The notes under the pieces were generated by a model that saw nothing but the letters and a program-made list of their open reading frames with translations, made no database searches and was not told the origin of the DNA. A stretch of 64,000 bases of DNA. Origin: Zerene cesonia (taxonomy: Eukaryota; Arthropoda; Insecta; Lepidoptera; Pieridae). The translations under genes were made by a program, and so were the position numbers. Location of the stretch: contig NC_052111.1 of assembly GCF_012273895.1 (NCBI RefSeq), forward strand, positions 8,246,001-8,310,000. The letters run 5' to 3'. Shown here piece after piece: positions 1-11,312 of this stretch (position 1 is its first letter; each line of letters opens with the position of its first letter).

Positions 1-672
1 AAGGTACATTGTACTGATGAATATTATTATGCTCTTGCGCATATTATAATAAATGAATGTTTTATGTTGTGATTATTGATTGAAAATAATAAAGAAAAAT
101 GAATTTCACCATACACAACAATTATGTTCTGTTTTTTTATTATTTCTGTCTAGCCAGCTTCAAAGTTGAATAGAATAAGGCGTTTCATTCACACTTTACA
201 GTAATATAAATCAAATAACATTATTTCGAAAATTACTTATAATTACGTGATGTAACAATAATTAATGTAATTACAATATAATCTCAATCGGTTAAACAAA
301 TTGGAACGTAACGACTTTTAAAATTCGAAAATTAATAAGGGTAAATCATAGCCACGTTTAAATCAAAAAAAATATTAAAAGCGGAATTAAAAAGAATTTA
401 TATCGCCATTATATCTGGTTGACCAAGTAACAGGATACCATACGGAGTCACACAATAACATGTATTCGACCACGCACCGCTAATGTGCGGTCTACATTTT
501 TTGTTCTCTACATATTTAACGAGACTGGGGAGAAAGGAACTTGATTGATTTACTGGTATTCTTTAATTTATGAATTATTTTGGAACGTGAGAAATATGTG
601 AGTTCTCATTGAGTGTTAGATTGCTAGTTTTGGTGTTGTGTAGATTCCAGGGGTTTTATGTATATAACTCAA

Positions 673-780
673 CTAGCTGTTACCCGCGGATTGGTGAAAG
701 AGAGGAACAAGGAAGTTAAAAGCTTTTGTATGTGTCACATTTTAATATATCTCGCCATCTTTCTGAATTAAAATCTTAAT
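673..780 (-). repeat. Possible Helitron 3' remnant
   Basis: CTAGCTGTTACCCGCGG is the reverse of a GGGTAACAGCTAG terminus and follows an A. The rest is too diverged to trace. Confidence 0.35.
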
Positions 781-1443
781 TGAAATTACGAAGTAATCCA
801 TATATGTATTATAATGGATCGTCTCATGGGAATAAGGTGCTTTACTAAGCTAAAAATCCTGTATCCACTCTCTACCAACCAAACTATGTTCAAAAACAAA
901 ATTATTCTAACAAAAATAAAATTATTCTGTTGCGACGGGAAACAAAAAAAAAAAAAACAAGCACACACACACCTTCACATATTAGTAAGGATTAATTATT
1001 GGTTATGTGCTTAGTAAAACATGCTTATAAAACCGATATATCTGAATAAAGTCATTTAAGCTCAAATTCTTTCTCATAGATCTTTGCATATTTCATTACT
1101 TACAAATAATATCATCCTATTCTCAGCTCAAAAAATAGACCATCCAGTATTGATAAAATCAACTATTCAAATACGGACTCCAAATGTACATACAAGAAAC
1201 ATGTTGAAAAATGCCTCCCACTATTTTTTAATATAGAATATAATAACAGTAATTTTTAATTTATCATTTTGTATCAAGAGATAAGCGCCGAAGCCGCGAT
1301 CCTCATACTGTCCCGATCCTAAGGGGTATTCTGCTTACTAAAACATTGAAAGGTGCATATATATAGTTACTTTCACAAGACAAATCGTTAAGCTGAGATC
1401 AACAGACACTCATGATTTGTGCATTTTGTGCGTGGCGCATACA

Positions 1444-1608
1444 TCTATACTAATATTATAAAGATGAAACATTAGTTTATAATGTATTCACACTAAAACT
1501 ACAAGACCGATATCAAAAATTTCATGAATGTTATGTCACTACCTGGTATATATGAAGCCTATTTATAGCATATATGTACCGCGGGCGAAAACCGGGGCGA
1601 ACAGCTAG
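1444..1608 (+). mobile_element. Non-autonomous Helitron, 165 bp
   Basis: TCTATACTAATATTATAAAG start, CGCGGGCGAAAACCGGGGCG near the end, CTAG terminus, between A (1443) and T (1609). Confidence 0.75.
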
Positions 1609-2105
1609 TATAACATACTTACGAGAGGTACTTAACGATACTTATGAGAGATATTGTAAATGAACGAAAGTTGTAAATTTTAAACTACATATTTTACATT
1701 TATGCCTGCCTACAAGCCTCGGAATAATTGTTAATAATGTTTCATAATTGCTAATAATGTTAACTACTTTATAGGTTATCTTTTCTTATGTAAAAAAAAA
1801 ATGTAATGAAGATATATATTTATTGTGACAACATATTTAAAATAACTGTTACACATAAAACATGAAGTGAAATACTTAAAACTATAACTTTTTTTAGATA
1901 GAAGACTATTTCTATGATTGATAACACATTTAGAATCTAAACATTAATAAAAAACCTATATCAAAGGTCAAAGTACCAGAAAAATGGATAGTGTAGGTAT
2001 GGATTACTTTTGTTTCTCATCAGCTTTCTCAATACCAAAACTTAAAAAGAATCGGTATCGCTTCGCAAACACTACACCAATGCTTTAGATATCCGTATCT
2101 CTTTA

Positions 2106-2202
2106 TATATCTATGAAACTTTCTAGCACAATAGAGGGCGGCATAGTCGTGACTCAGGCCCTCCCCGACTGACTCATAGAGCCTTATTATATCGCAGATG
2201 TA
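2106..2202 (+). repeat. Dispersed repeat pair, copy A
   Basis: AACTTTCTAGCACAATAGAG, TCGTGACTCAGGCCCTCCCC, GCCTTATTATATCGCAGATG. Clearly related to copy B at 3560-3652 in the same orientation. Family unknown. Confidence 0.7.
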
Positions 2203-2359
2203 TGAGACTATAGCAAGAAATACATTGAAATCTTACTTGAATTCAAGTTCAGTCGAATCATCATTTATACCAATAATTACGATTAGAGTGTCCGTTTGTA
2301 ATATTAAAATAACCGCTTTTCACTTAATACATTTACAATTTTCGTCTGTCCGTTTAATG

Positions 2360-2527
2360 CGGCTAATTTTTTAAACGGTATACCTATTTTGATGGGATTC
2401 TCACGTGCAGATAGCTGCTGTAATAAGGAATAGCTATGATTTTTTTTTATTCCAATATTCATACGGAAACATTGATTTAAAGCAAAAACGTATTGCGTGA
2501 GTGAAACCATTGGACGCAGCTAGCTAG
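2360..2527 (+). repeat. Degenerate Helitron remnant, CCGCGGGG family
   Basis: GCAGATAGCTGCTG, TTATTCCAATATTCATACGG and GTGAAACCATTGGACGCAGC align in order with the 2790 copy and end at GCTAGCTAG. The 5' end is unclear. Confidence 0.55.
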
Positions 2528-2789
2528 TATTTTATAAAATAAATGTTAATTTGCTGGTCCTTGGGTCAATTTGGAAACCTAATATGACTAGGTCAAGTAA
2601 TTACCCTAATAAAAATAAAACAGTTAAACGGATCTCACTAATACTAAATGAAAAAAAGACGTTAGTTTTAAAAACGAATTCGACGCACATACCCAAAGAT
2701 TTAATAATTTTCCTGTTCAGAAATTACTTTGCAATTTTTAAGCGTGGTAGGTAACTATGACTAATAATAACGAGACTTTACTTCTAACA

Positions 2790-2985
2790 TCCTACTTCCT
2801 ACTAATATTATAAATGCGAGAGTTTGTAAGGATGTGTGTGTCTTTCACGCAAAAACTACTGAACCGATTGCAATGAAATTTAATACGTAGATAGCTGGAC
2901 AACTGGAATAACATATAGGCAACTTTTTATCCCGATATTCCTACGGAATACAGACTTACGCGGTGAAACCGCGGGGCGCAGCTAG
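2790..2985 (+). mobile_element. Non-autonomous Helitron, CCGCGGGG family
   Basis: Starts TCCTACTTCCTACTAATA and ends with hairpin CGCGGT-GAA-ACCGCG (2959-2973), then CTAG, between A (2789) and T (2986). The internal TATCCCGATATTCCTACGG block is shared with six other copies. About 196 bp, no coding capacity. Confidence 0.85.
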
Positions 2986-3559
2986 TAACATTATAATACC
3001 GTTACACAATAAGTACTATTTATAATCAACCACAACTTGTATGTAGTTCACCTTTGTAGCTGTTGCATCAACAATTTGCAAAGATGCACTCGATGTCAAA
3101 AGAAAGAACAACGTAGACCAACAAAAAGAAACGTAGGAAATTGAAAAGAAAGCAAATCATGTATTTTATTTGCCCCATTGAGGTTTATCTTTTTTTTTAA
3201 TAGAAATCGAAAGAAAACAAACATTAAGGTTTCTAAATATACGCATAAGTGTTGTCAAATTTAAAATGAGATTTGTCTCCTAGATTAGGGAAAGTCGAAG
3301 TTACTGGCATAAAATATTGCCAAACTTCGAAATAATATTTGCACTGGTTATAACAGGATCAGGAAGAGGTTATTTATTTAGCCTAGTGCTCAGATATTCA
3401 TGTCGCTTCGCACACACCAGCTGTCGGTGTTACAGTCCGAATCTGTGTGCCCAACTGACATTCTGCTCTTATAACGGCGCAAACTCCTACTCAAGAAAGA
3501 CAATAGAGGCAGTTAAACTAAACTAAACTGTGGCGCTATTCACAGACTCATAGTCCACA

Positions 3560-3652
3560 ATATCTATCAAACTTTCTAGTACAATGCAGGGCGTCGGTGT
3601 CGTGACTCTGGCCCTCCCTAACTGAGTCATGCGACCTTATTGTATCGCGGAT
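3560..3652 (+). repeat. Dispersed repeat pair, copy B
   Basis: AACTTTCTAGTACAATGCAG, TCGTGACTCTGGCCCTCCCT, CCTTATTGTATCGCGGATG. Similarity to copy A may extend left, with TCGCTTCGCA at about 2059 in A and about 3402 in B. B then has additional sequence between. Confidence 0.7.
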
Positions 3653-3920
3653 GTCGCGTAGAATTTTCCAGAACTTCGTCATTTACTCAGAAACGTATCA
3701 TGTGAATGGTAATGAGATACTCGTATTGAGTGATTATTTAATTCACCACAACCGTTATCTTTATCCTGCGTTTGTGATGACGTTGCTCCGAGCTAAGTGC
3801 ATTTTTTTCCAGTTGCAAACGCTTGTTCAATCTAGAATCTACATAATTGTAGGCATTGCTCTTGTAAAGTTAACCGTGTGTTTTATGCACATGCGCGTTT
3901 TTATAACTGGTTTGAATTAA

Positions 3921-4667
3921 TCGAATCCATTATTCAAGGAATTAGCAGAGACTCGTTTTACATAGATTCTTCGTTTATCTACGTCTAAAAGTGAATTGGG
4001 GTAGACATATGTTAGTATTAAAGCGACTCGAATAAACCCGTGGCCAACAGAAGCTATAATGTAATTCTAATCAAAAATCTGACTTACGTTTAGGCAAATA
4101 TATGATTTGTTTCCTGTTCTTTTTAGATATAATACTTAAGGATCGTTGGAGATAAATTAGGTTAATTTAAATTCTGTTTCTATTACTTTTCTTCGCGTTT
4201 TTTCTATGTTCAAAATACCTTAACCAATTTAACCGCAGCAACTCGCTATAACTAATATAATTATATAAAACAATTTTCGTGTAGCATAAAATTATAAATT
4301 AGACACACCGTTACACTATAAATTATAATAAGGGTCATAATGGCGTGTACTGAATCGTGAACTTGTTCCATCTCTCCTGCAGTATCGAGATGAGTTACAA
4401 GCGGTTATTAACCTTAGGTCATATTGTACATGACTAAGCTTAAGGTTGCGATGGCCGAGTCTAGACGGATTCGTTATGCAAAACTTTGGTATTTCAACTA
4501 TTTCCCTGTTGTTCACTTAAATGTATTCCGTCTATTGTATACATTGTTGCTTGAGAATCGAATATATTTGAATTTTGGCAACGATCAACTATGAATGTGT
4601 GGTTTTTAGTAGTGGTTGAAGTGATTTAATATTAGAGCATAAAAAACAACTGTGTATCGTTTTATAT
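3921..4667. other. Intergenic, nothing recognised
   Basis: AT-rich. The 66-codon minus-strand frame at 4316-4516 lacks any protein signature. Confidence 0.5.
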
Positions 4668-4808
4668 CAGCCCGCGGCGTCGCCTGCTTAGTTTTTAAGT
4701 CGAGTGCCAAACATCTTTCTAAATTTCAACCAAACCGATTTAGTAGTTACGGCGTGAAGAAGAGACAAACAGGCACAATTCCTTTCATATTTACAATATT
4801 AGTAGGGT
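4668..4808 (-). mobile_element. Helitron copy, reverse orientation
   Basis: CAGCCCGCGGCGTCGCC (3' side), AATTTCAACCAAACCGATT and TTTACAATATTAGTAGGG (5' side). The CTAG has been lost. Confidence 0.62.
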
Positions 4809-5280
4809 CTACTAGAGTTTTATATACATCAATTTTGCTTCAACTTATTTAGCTTTCACTCCGATTTATGAGGAATTGTTAATTCTTTGTCCAGGCCCAA
4901 TTATAATTAAGATATACTTGAAGTGGACCAATCTGTATTCGAATGGGTTACATTTACCACCTTCCTCACCTAGGTTGTAAGTGACATTTGTCATCTTGTC
5001 TCAATAGATACAGTATGGAGAGACTTCTTTTTCCACATTTTTATGGGTATATTATTCTTAATAGGAATAGGGATAATTCGGAATAGGGAATCGTTCGCTT
5101 CTTTCTTATCTGCGGAAATTGAATTCAAAATTGTTTCAAGTACATGCATAATATAATATAATATTTTATATTTTATTTATTATTATTTATTCATAACAAT
5201 ATTCATACATACGTATATTTTTAGAATTTAGAATTTATAACAATTGCAATTTAGTTTTTATAAAAAATAATATTGCGTAA

Positions 5281-5748
5281 ATATGCTATGCGAAAGTAAC
5301 TTTGTCTGTCTGTCTGTTACGCTTTCACGCCGACATTATAACGGATTTTGATGAAGATAGAACTGAACATGGTAAATGGCATGGATACTTTTTATCAAAA
5401 AAGGATAGAAGGGGTTTAAATAGGGGTTGGAAGTTTGTATGAAAGTTCGTTATTGTCAAACTGATTTTGATGATATTTGGTATGAAGATGGAGCTGAACT
5501 TTGAAAAGGACATACCATACTTTTCAATGCGAAAAAAATGGCTGAAGGGGTTGAATGAAACTTTGTATGGAAATTCCTTCCTTTGTATTGAAAATCATGT
5601 AAGATTTTTCAATTGTTTAAGACAAATTCGTATATCGGATGAAGAAAAAGAGATGAGCTGAGAGGCGCAACAGAAGAAAAGCGTACTCCTTACAATGTCA
5701 CGCGATATAACCGAATTCCACGCGGGCGAAGCCGCGGGCGGATAGCTA
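5281..5748 (+). mobile_element. Long non-autonomous Helitron with duplicated core, about 470 bp
   Basis: 5' side TATGCGAAAGTAACTTTGTC with TGTCTGTCTGTTACGC. 3' side ATTCCACGCGGGCGAAGCC, GCGGGCGGATAGCTA. The core holds two diverged copies of one unit (from about 5341 and about 5460; each has GATTTTGATGA, a GAACTGAAC/GAGCTGAAC block and a TTTGTATG segment). It encodes nothing recognisable. Confidence 0.65.
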
Positions 5749-6984
5749 TATATACGCAAACGTGACGTAGAAAATATTGCAAGCCTTCACGTATAACCTA
5801 CGAGAGATAATCCTAGTATCTCGAAACTGTATTGCGCTTTCATAGAAGACATAAACCTCCTTTTTAGAGCAAAATATTTGTTTTATTACTTTTCATGGTA
5901 CCTTACGTTTATTCAATGGTCGAGATAAATATAATACTTTGATCTTTGATCCGTATCGCAACATTACTAGAAGTACTACGTCATTTTTTATTCAATGCAA
6001 AAACGTGAAAGACACTCCAGTTTAAATTCTTTGAAGGTACAGTCAAATACAATGAATTTTAACATAAATAATAAAAGAACATACAATGAACATCTTTAAT
6101 TACCCGTTTATTTATACCGTGCTTATATGGAAAAAAATATCAAAATAGATGCTTATAAAAACTGATGGTGTTTATAAAAATCTTGTATTTATACAATTGT
6201 TATCGAATACACAAAACATAAATCTTATTACTTATTAAACGTATTGTTAAATTAGCACGGACCGAAGCCCTTTTATAGATAGCACTTTAATACTAGAGAA
6301 TAAATATTTATAGTGTAAATAGCAGCATTTGAAATATTTGATAAAAGTCGTGCAGCAAAGTAAATCTACGCTGAAGAATGCTTGCTCTCGAGTGTTAAGA
6401 GCAACTTCAAAATTTCTTTGCCTTTAATTTTTATTTACATTTTCTTTTTATATGGCTATCTTTGTTTAGTATTTACTTTCGGTACGTCAATGAAGGGTAA
6501 TTGGTATAAAGGTCAGTTTTCTGTCAAATCTATTAAATATATAAGAATATAGCTTTATCCATTTAACCAAATAAAATCACTCTATAATAAAAAAAGGAAA
6601 GCTTTTCTTCTGTTTCGTGATTTAAAATATCGTTATTAAATATCATCGCTGCATTACATACTTAATTCATTTTTAAAAATTCTATGTGGAAAAATAAGTA
6701 TAAGACAAAAAACAATACTTAATATTTCTGTTCTATATACTATATTGTAATTTAAATCTAATATATAATCTAAAATCTATAATAGCTTTATTCATTGACT
6801 GTACGCACTTTGCACAGATTCGTTTGATCCATCGACGTTACCTGACTTATAACGAGCGTCCGATTTAAATACCAACAAAAAACACGAAATCAAGTCGGAT
6901 TTAAATCGAAAAGTCATTGTGTAGGCGGACTTCTTAACAGGGGATGGTATGAGTCATAAGATGTGAGGGCCTTGTCATATTTCG
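5749..6984. other. Intergenic, nothing recognised
   Basis: AT-rich unique-looking DNA without termini, dyads or coding signal. Confidence 0.5.
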
Positions 6985-7143
6985 TAAGTCCGTACCCCAT
7001 AGAAATATCGGGTTAAAAAGCCTATATGATATTCCATTTGTCCGTATCAAATTTCATTGCAATCGGTCCAGTAGTTTTTGCGTGAAAGAGCAACAAACGC
7101 ACACGCATCCTTACAAACTTTCGCATTTATCATATTAGTAAGA
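6985..7143 (-). mobile_element. Helitron copy, CCGCGGGG family, 3' end lost
   Basis: On the minus strand it starts TCTTACTAATATGATAAAT after an A. The TTTCATTGCAATCGGTCCAG and ATATCGGG blocks match the family. The CCGCGG hairpin and CTAG are gone. Confidence 0.72.
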
Positions 7144-8145
7144 TAGGATGAGAGGCTATAGCAACAATCCACTACGCCACCCATGTAGGATGACAAATAT
7201 CTCATATCGATGAGAAGTGTACGAATTTCCTTACGATATTTCCCTTTACCAAATTATCTGCTGTATTGAAACGTGTTAATATTGCTTAAGCAGAGTATCC
7301 CACATAAGGTAGACCCTCACTAAATATAATGCTCACCCGCTAAACATGTAGACGAAGGTCGACCCTATACAAGATTTTAGCCTACAAAATAAAAACCTCA
7401 GTGATTAGTATTCTATGAAACATACTAACAGAACATTTCATTAGAGGGATATATTATTGTTACATTTACATTACGGATGTTCTCTTTGTGACTAACACAG
7501 CTTACTTATAGTTACGTCAATCAATTTTACATGGCCGGTTAATGTCGCGTAAATACTATAATAATATTCACAAACATGATGTCATCGGTTAGTGTTATAA
7601 AATTGTATACTGAGAATAAAATGATGCCTAAGAAAATCTACACTATTTTTAGTATAGCAAAATTTTTAAATATATTGTTTGAAAAGGCTATATTATCATC
7701 TAGGTTCAATTTAAATCCGGTTCCGTTGTCAATTAGGCGTTCAAATATTACTGCGTCCATGTTGGATATAACATATATTATTTTTATGGTCGGTTATGGA
7801 TTAGGCGTCTCACCCATACTATCCCAGATAATAATCACTAAGCAAGTAATTAAAACAAAAATAGTTTAGTTTTTAGAGTTAAAAGTGACTTAGTATATAA
7901 TATTTGACCATAAGTAAGATAAAATTAACTATCAGTGAAGAAATGTTGTCTTTATCGTAAATTAATTATAATTTTGAGTAAATTATGTATATTGATAGGG
8001 GTTGAATATGATAGGTCTCCACACCATGACTTCATTAAAATAGATTAAATATGTTCTATACAATCGTATATTTTAAATGTTTCCAAGAAGATACCAACAC
8101 CATTTCAGATCAAAAACATCCCTCAAACAATTACATATGATAATC

Positions 8146-8286
8146 GCTCCGCCGTCCGCTCCCGTCTTCGCTTACCACTCGCGCCGCATTCACGTGGGAG
8201 GTTGTACCACTACACATGAACCGTCGGCCAACGCATCTGCATCGGCCAGGTCGTCGACCCTCAGATTACCACGGTGGGACCGTGAC
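8146..8286 (+). other. CpG-rich block ending in a strong splice donor; candidate exon
   Basis: About 140 bases much richer in GC and CG dinucleotides than the surrounding AT-rich DNA, ending GTGAC|GTAAGT (donor at 8287-8292). One frame is open through it (PPSAPVFAYHSRRIHVGG and onward to RLPRWDRD). Another begins at an internal ATG (MNRRPTHLHRPGRRPSDYHG). No protein family is recognised and no clear acceptor lies just upstream, so a 5' (first or non-coding) exon is the most economical reading. An old GC-rich transposon piece is the alternative. Confidence 0.25.
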
Positions 8287-8292
8287 GTAAGT

Positions 8293-9785
8293 TTCGCTAA
8301 CCGAAATACCTGCTCAACGTTTCAATTCGAATCTCAGACATGTTTGTTTTATTTTATATTTTCGTTTTTACGTTACGATTTTCAAGGTTATTTTTGGCAG
8401 CGTTTTGAATTACACGCCGGTTAGTAGTAGCCCCTTATTTATAAAAGATTTTTTGTTACGTAATCTAATTACTGCTTTGTTTCATTATATCTTTGGACGT
8501 GAAAACGTAAGATAGGTACAAAACGCTGTCAAAGTTTGAAAATGGAAAGAAAATGTTGTAAGCATTATTCTTAATCGTAATATATATTTAATTGCTCGAA
8601 CTCTTGCAGTAAAACTTATAGTTGTTTGAGCAGACAAGCGACACAGTGTTATATTTTAATTGGAAATGACTCAAAGCATGCCAAGGCAAAGCAGTCACTT
8701 TAATACTTTTTACAGTAATAATAAAAATTCAATAAAAAATTAAATATAGACACTCACCTACATTTTATGTATAATAACGTATAGACACTAATAAGTTAAT
8801 GTAACTTGCATTTTTCTTATCAATTCTAAAAAAACGGTTATGAAATGTTTTCTTCACTTTAATTTGACTGGACCATAAAGTCAGGAGTGGTGCCACAAAC
8901 GACGGTTGGTAACAAATGGGGGTTTATAAAAATTAGACTTTGAATAATAGCGGGTTTGAATTGAATATTTATCTGTCGGTTAAAAATAATCCTGGAATCG
9001 AGATTTTAATCAATATGAGATTAAAAGACAGAAAGCAGCTTTCTGAATTAACGCTTTATCATATTCAACACGACTTACAAGAATTTCAGATTATATCAGC
9101 TCTGATGAAAAATACTGGAAGTATCTAGAAATTTGTTAAAAAAAATGATACTAACATTACAATTTAGGAATAGGACACTAAGCATCAATAGATCAATTTT
9201 TCGTGGCTTGAACTAACTTAGACTCAAAAGACATTAGCAAGACTTTTAAGTCTTTACCATAACTACCCAAAACCCTTGGACTAAAACGCTCATTAACCAG
9301 TTAATCAACTAATTCAACAGCATATTAAACCAGACAGATTTAAAGAAAAACCAAAAAACCAGAAACCAATTTCATTTGCGACAACCACTTGTCTCAGCTT
9401 TAATTAATCCATTGATAACTCCGTCGCGTCTCCGCCGCTGAAGAAAATTACTGAGCGATCCAACATCATTTTAATTTAACTTCTACAATTAATATTCGCG
9501 TATTAAACAAATGAAGCCGAGCCGTTATAGGCGATGTGATCCTGATTACACAGTGCACGACTAACGATCATTAGTTAAACTTTAATTAACGTTGAAAATG
9601 TACATTTAACTTTAAATGAAGCTTTATCTTGAATACGTTGAGTATCTATTTGTTAGCGAACACGCTAAATAATTGCATTTGGTAGGCTGTTTTAATTATA
9701 AATACTGCTTAGATTTTTTTGGTTGTGTATTCTCGTTTGCTTATTCATGTAAAGATAAACAAATTGATACAATTTGTCCTAACAA
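8293..9785. other. Intergenic or intron downstream of the CpG-rich block
   Basis: No acceptor plus open exon was found to pair with the donor at 8287. The 62-codon frame at 8940-9128 (begins at TTG) has no recognisable content. Confidence 0.4.
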
Positions 9786-10118
9786 TCCTACTAATATTGT
9801 AAATGCGAAGGTATGTAAATATTGGTGGATGGATCTTTCACGTAAAAACTATTGAATGGATTGTATCGAGTTTCAGTAATCCCTTCCCAATTTAAAGTCG
9901 GCAATCCATTTTCGGCAAGGTCTGCAATCGTCCTTACGCCTCTACAAATGTTCATGGGCGGTGGTAGCGCTTACCATCAGGCGTCCCACCAGCTCCATTG
10001 CCGACTGTGACATAAAAAAAAAATATAGCTTATACTTAGATTATACCTATAGATTCCGACATGAGCCATATAAATAATTGCTATTGCCCGTGCGTTCGTC
10101 AGTGGGCGACGCAGCTAG
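9786..10118 (+). mobile_element. Helitron split by a poly(A) retroposon
   Basis: The 5' half starts TCCTACTAATATTGTAAATG after A. The 3' half resumes near 10024 (ATAGCTTATACTTAGATTA) and ends GGGCGACGCAGCTAG before T (10119). The 9880-10023 insert has broken it. Confidence 0.7.
9880..10023 (+). mobile_element. Poly(A) retroposon 3' end inserted in a Helitron
   Basis: TCCCTTCCCAATTTAAAGTC, then a dyad region with TTACGCCTCTACAAATG, then GTGGTAGCGCTTACCATCAG, ending in a run of 11 A. Related copies lie at 41446-41690 (minus), 48020-48176 (plus) and 56191-56330 (minus). This is the 3' end of a LINE or LINE-dependent element. I cannot assign the family. Confidence 0.65.
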
Positions 10119-10290
10119 TAATATTATAAAGCTATAAAAGTTTGCAAGAATGTATGGATGTTTGTTACTCTTTCACGAAAAAATCTCGTTTGTAATCTGT
10201 ATAAAATTTGGTACAGAGATAGATTATAGTCTGGATTAACACATACGCTTTAGTACATATCAGCCGGGTACCACGCGAGTGAAGCCGCAA
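10119..10290 (+). mobile_element. Helitron-like element directly after another Helitron
   Basis: TAATATTATAAAGCTATAAA starts where the previous CTAG ends. TTTGTTACTCTTTCACG and GTACAGAGATAGATTATAGT are internal family blocks. The end is near ACCACGCGAGTGAAGCCGC. No clean CTAG. Confidence 0.6.
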
Positions 10291-11129
10291 AAGAGGCCAA
10301 TTATCTAATGGCAAGGGTTTTTCAACGCGACGTTTCTTTCAATTAGTGCATAATGTATAAGACAAATGTTCTTTTTAATTTCATTAAATAAATACAATTT
10401 CGAAATTAAGCTTCATTTTTAAATACAAGTACAAAGTATTAACCTTTTCTCTAACAAAGCACAAACAGTAAATTTTGTATGAGATGGCTGTGAACATAAA
10501 GAAATGAATTTCCCAAGAGCCAGAATAAAATGTGCTTCAAGTTTAAGGACTTGGGTGATATTAGTCTGCTCGACGTTACCTTTAAATTTAAAGGGTTTAA
10601 TGTGGAAAATTTCAAGAAGCGAGTTTGGGTTTAATTCCTTAATTAAAGCAAAAAGAAATAAGGAACAATATAAAGTCATGTATGAAAATATATTTATTTT
10701 AACAGCAAGATTAAAGAATAATATGCGTTTATATTTGTCTTCATATACAGGAATAATAAATAATCCATTGATTATAGATTTTCAAATTACAGTCACGCAT
10801 TTTGTGGTCAAAAGTCTGTGAAGGAAATATATTGTGTCTTGAAAGAGGCATATAAAATATATATCCTTTTTGAACTAAAGTAAACTATATATAGTAATGT
10901 CATATAAAAAGACCTTTTAAGTACAGTACTCGGAGTACTTATTTTAGCTATACGGTATTCTAACTGGTGAAGAGATAATGCTTTACGTATTTTTTATTGT
11001 AAGCGATCACCACCTGAATGACCACCACCATACACCACAACACCACATGAACATTCGCAGATGTAGTGAACCTTCGATTACACTGCGCGCTTTTTAGGGA
11101 TAAGGGGTATTCTTATCCCCTATGAGAAA

Positions 11130-11312
11130 AGGACTTACGACTGGAAACAAGCTATGGACTGAGAAGAAAAAAGCAATTGGTCTCTGGCTACCCCACTCAC
11201 CGAACGAAACATAGTAGTATGATATTTCACGCCGGTCTTCTGTGGGGGTGTGGTACTTCCCCGGTGCTACCTGGCCCAATTCGTGACGTGCCGAAGTGTG
11301 TTCGACTCCTAC
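11130..11312 (-). repeat. Retroposon fragment, upstream part of the 41446-41690 family
   Basis: GGCTACCCCACTCACCGAAC links it to 41670-41688. It then continues CACGCCGGTCTTCTGTGGGG and CTTCCCCGGTGCTACCTGG, a segment I recognise as widespread in Lepidoptera. The poly(A) end is absent. Confidence 0.5.

Noticed and set aside
10419..10821. Overlapping 86- and 105-codon frames on opposite strands
   Set aside because: Antisense mirror frames with no recognisable protein; chance.
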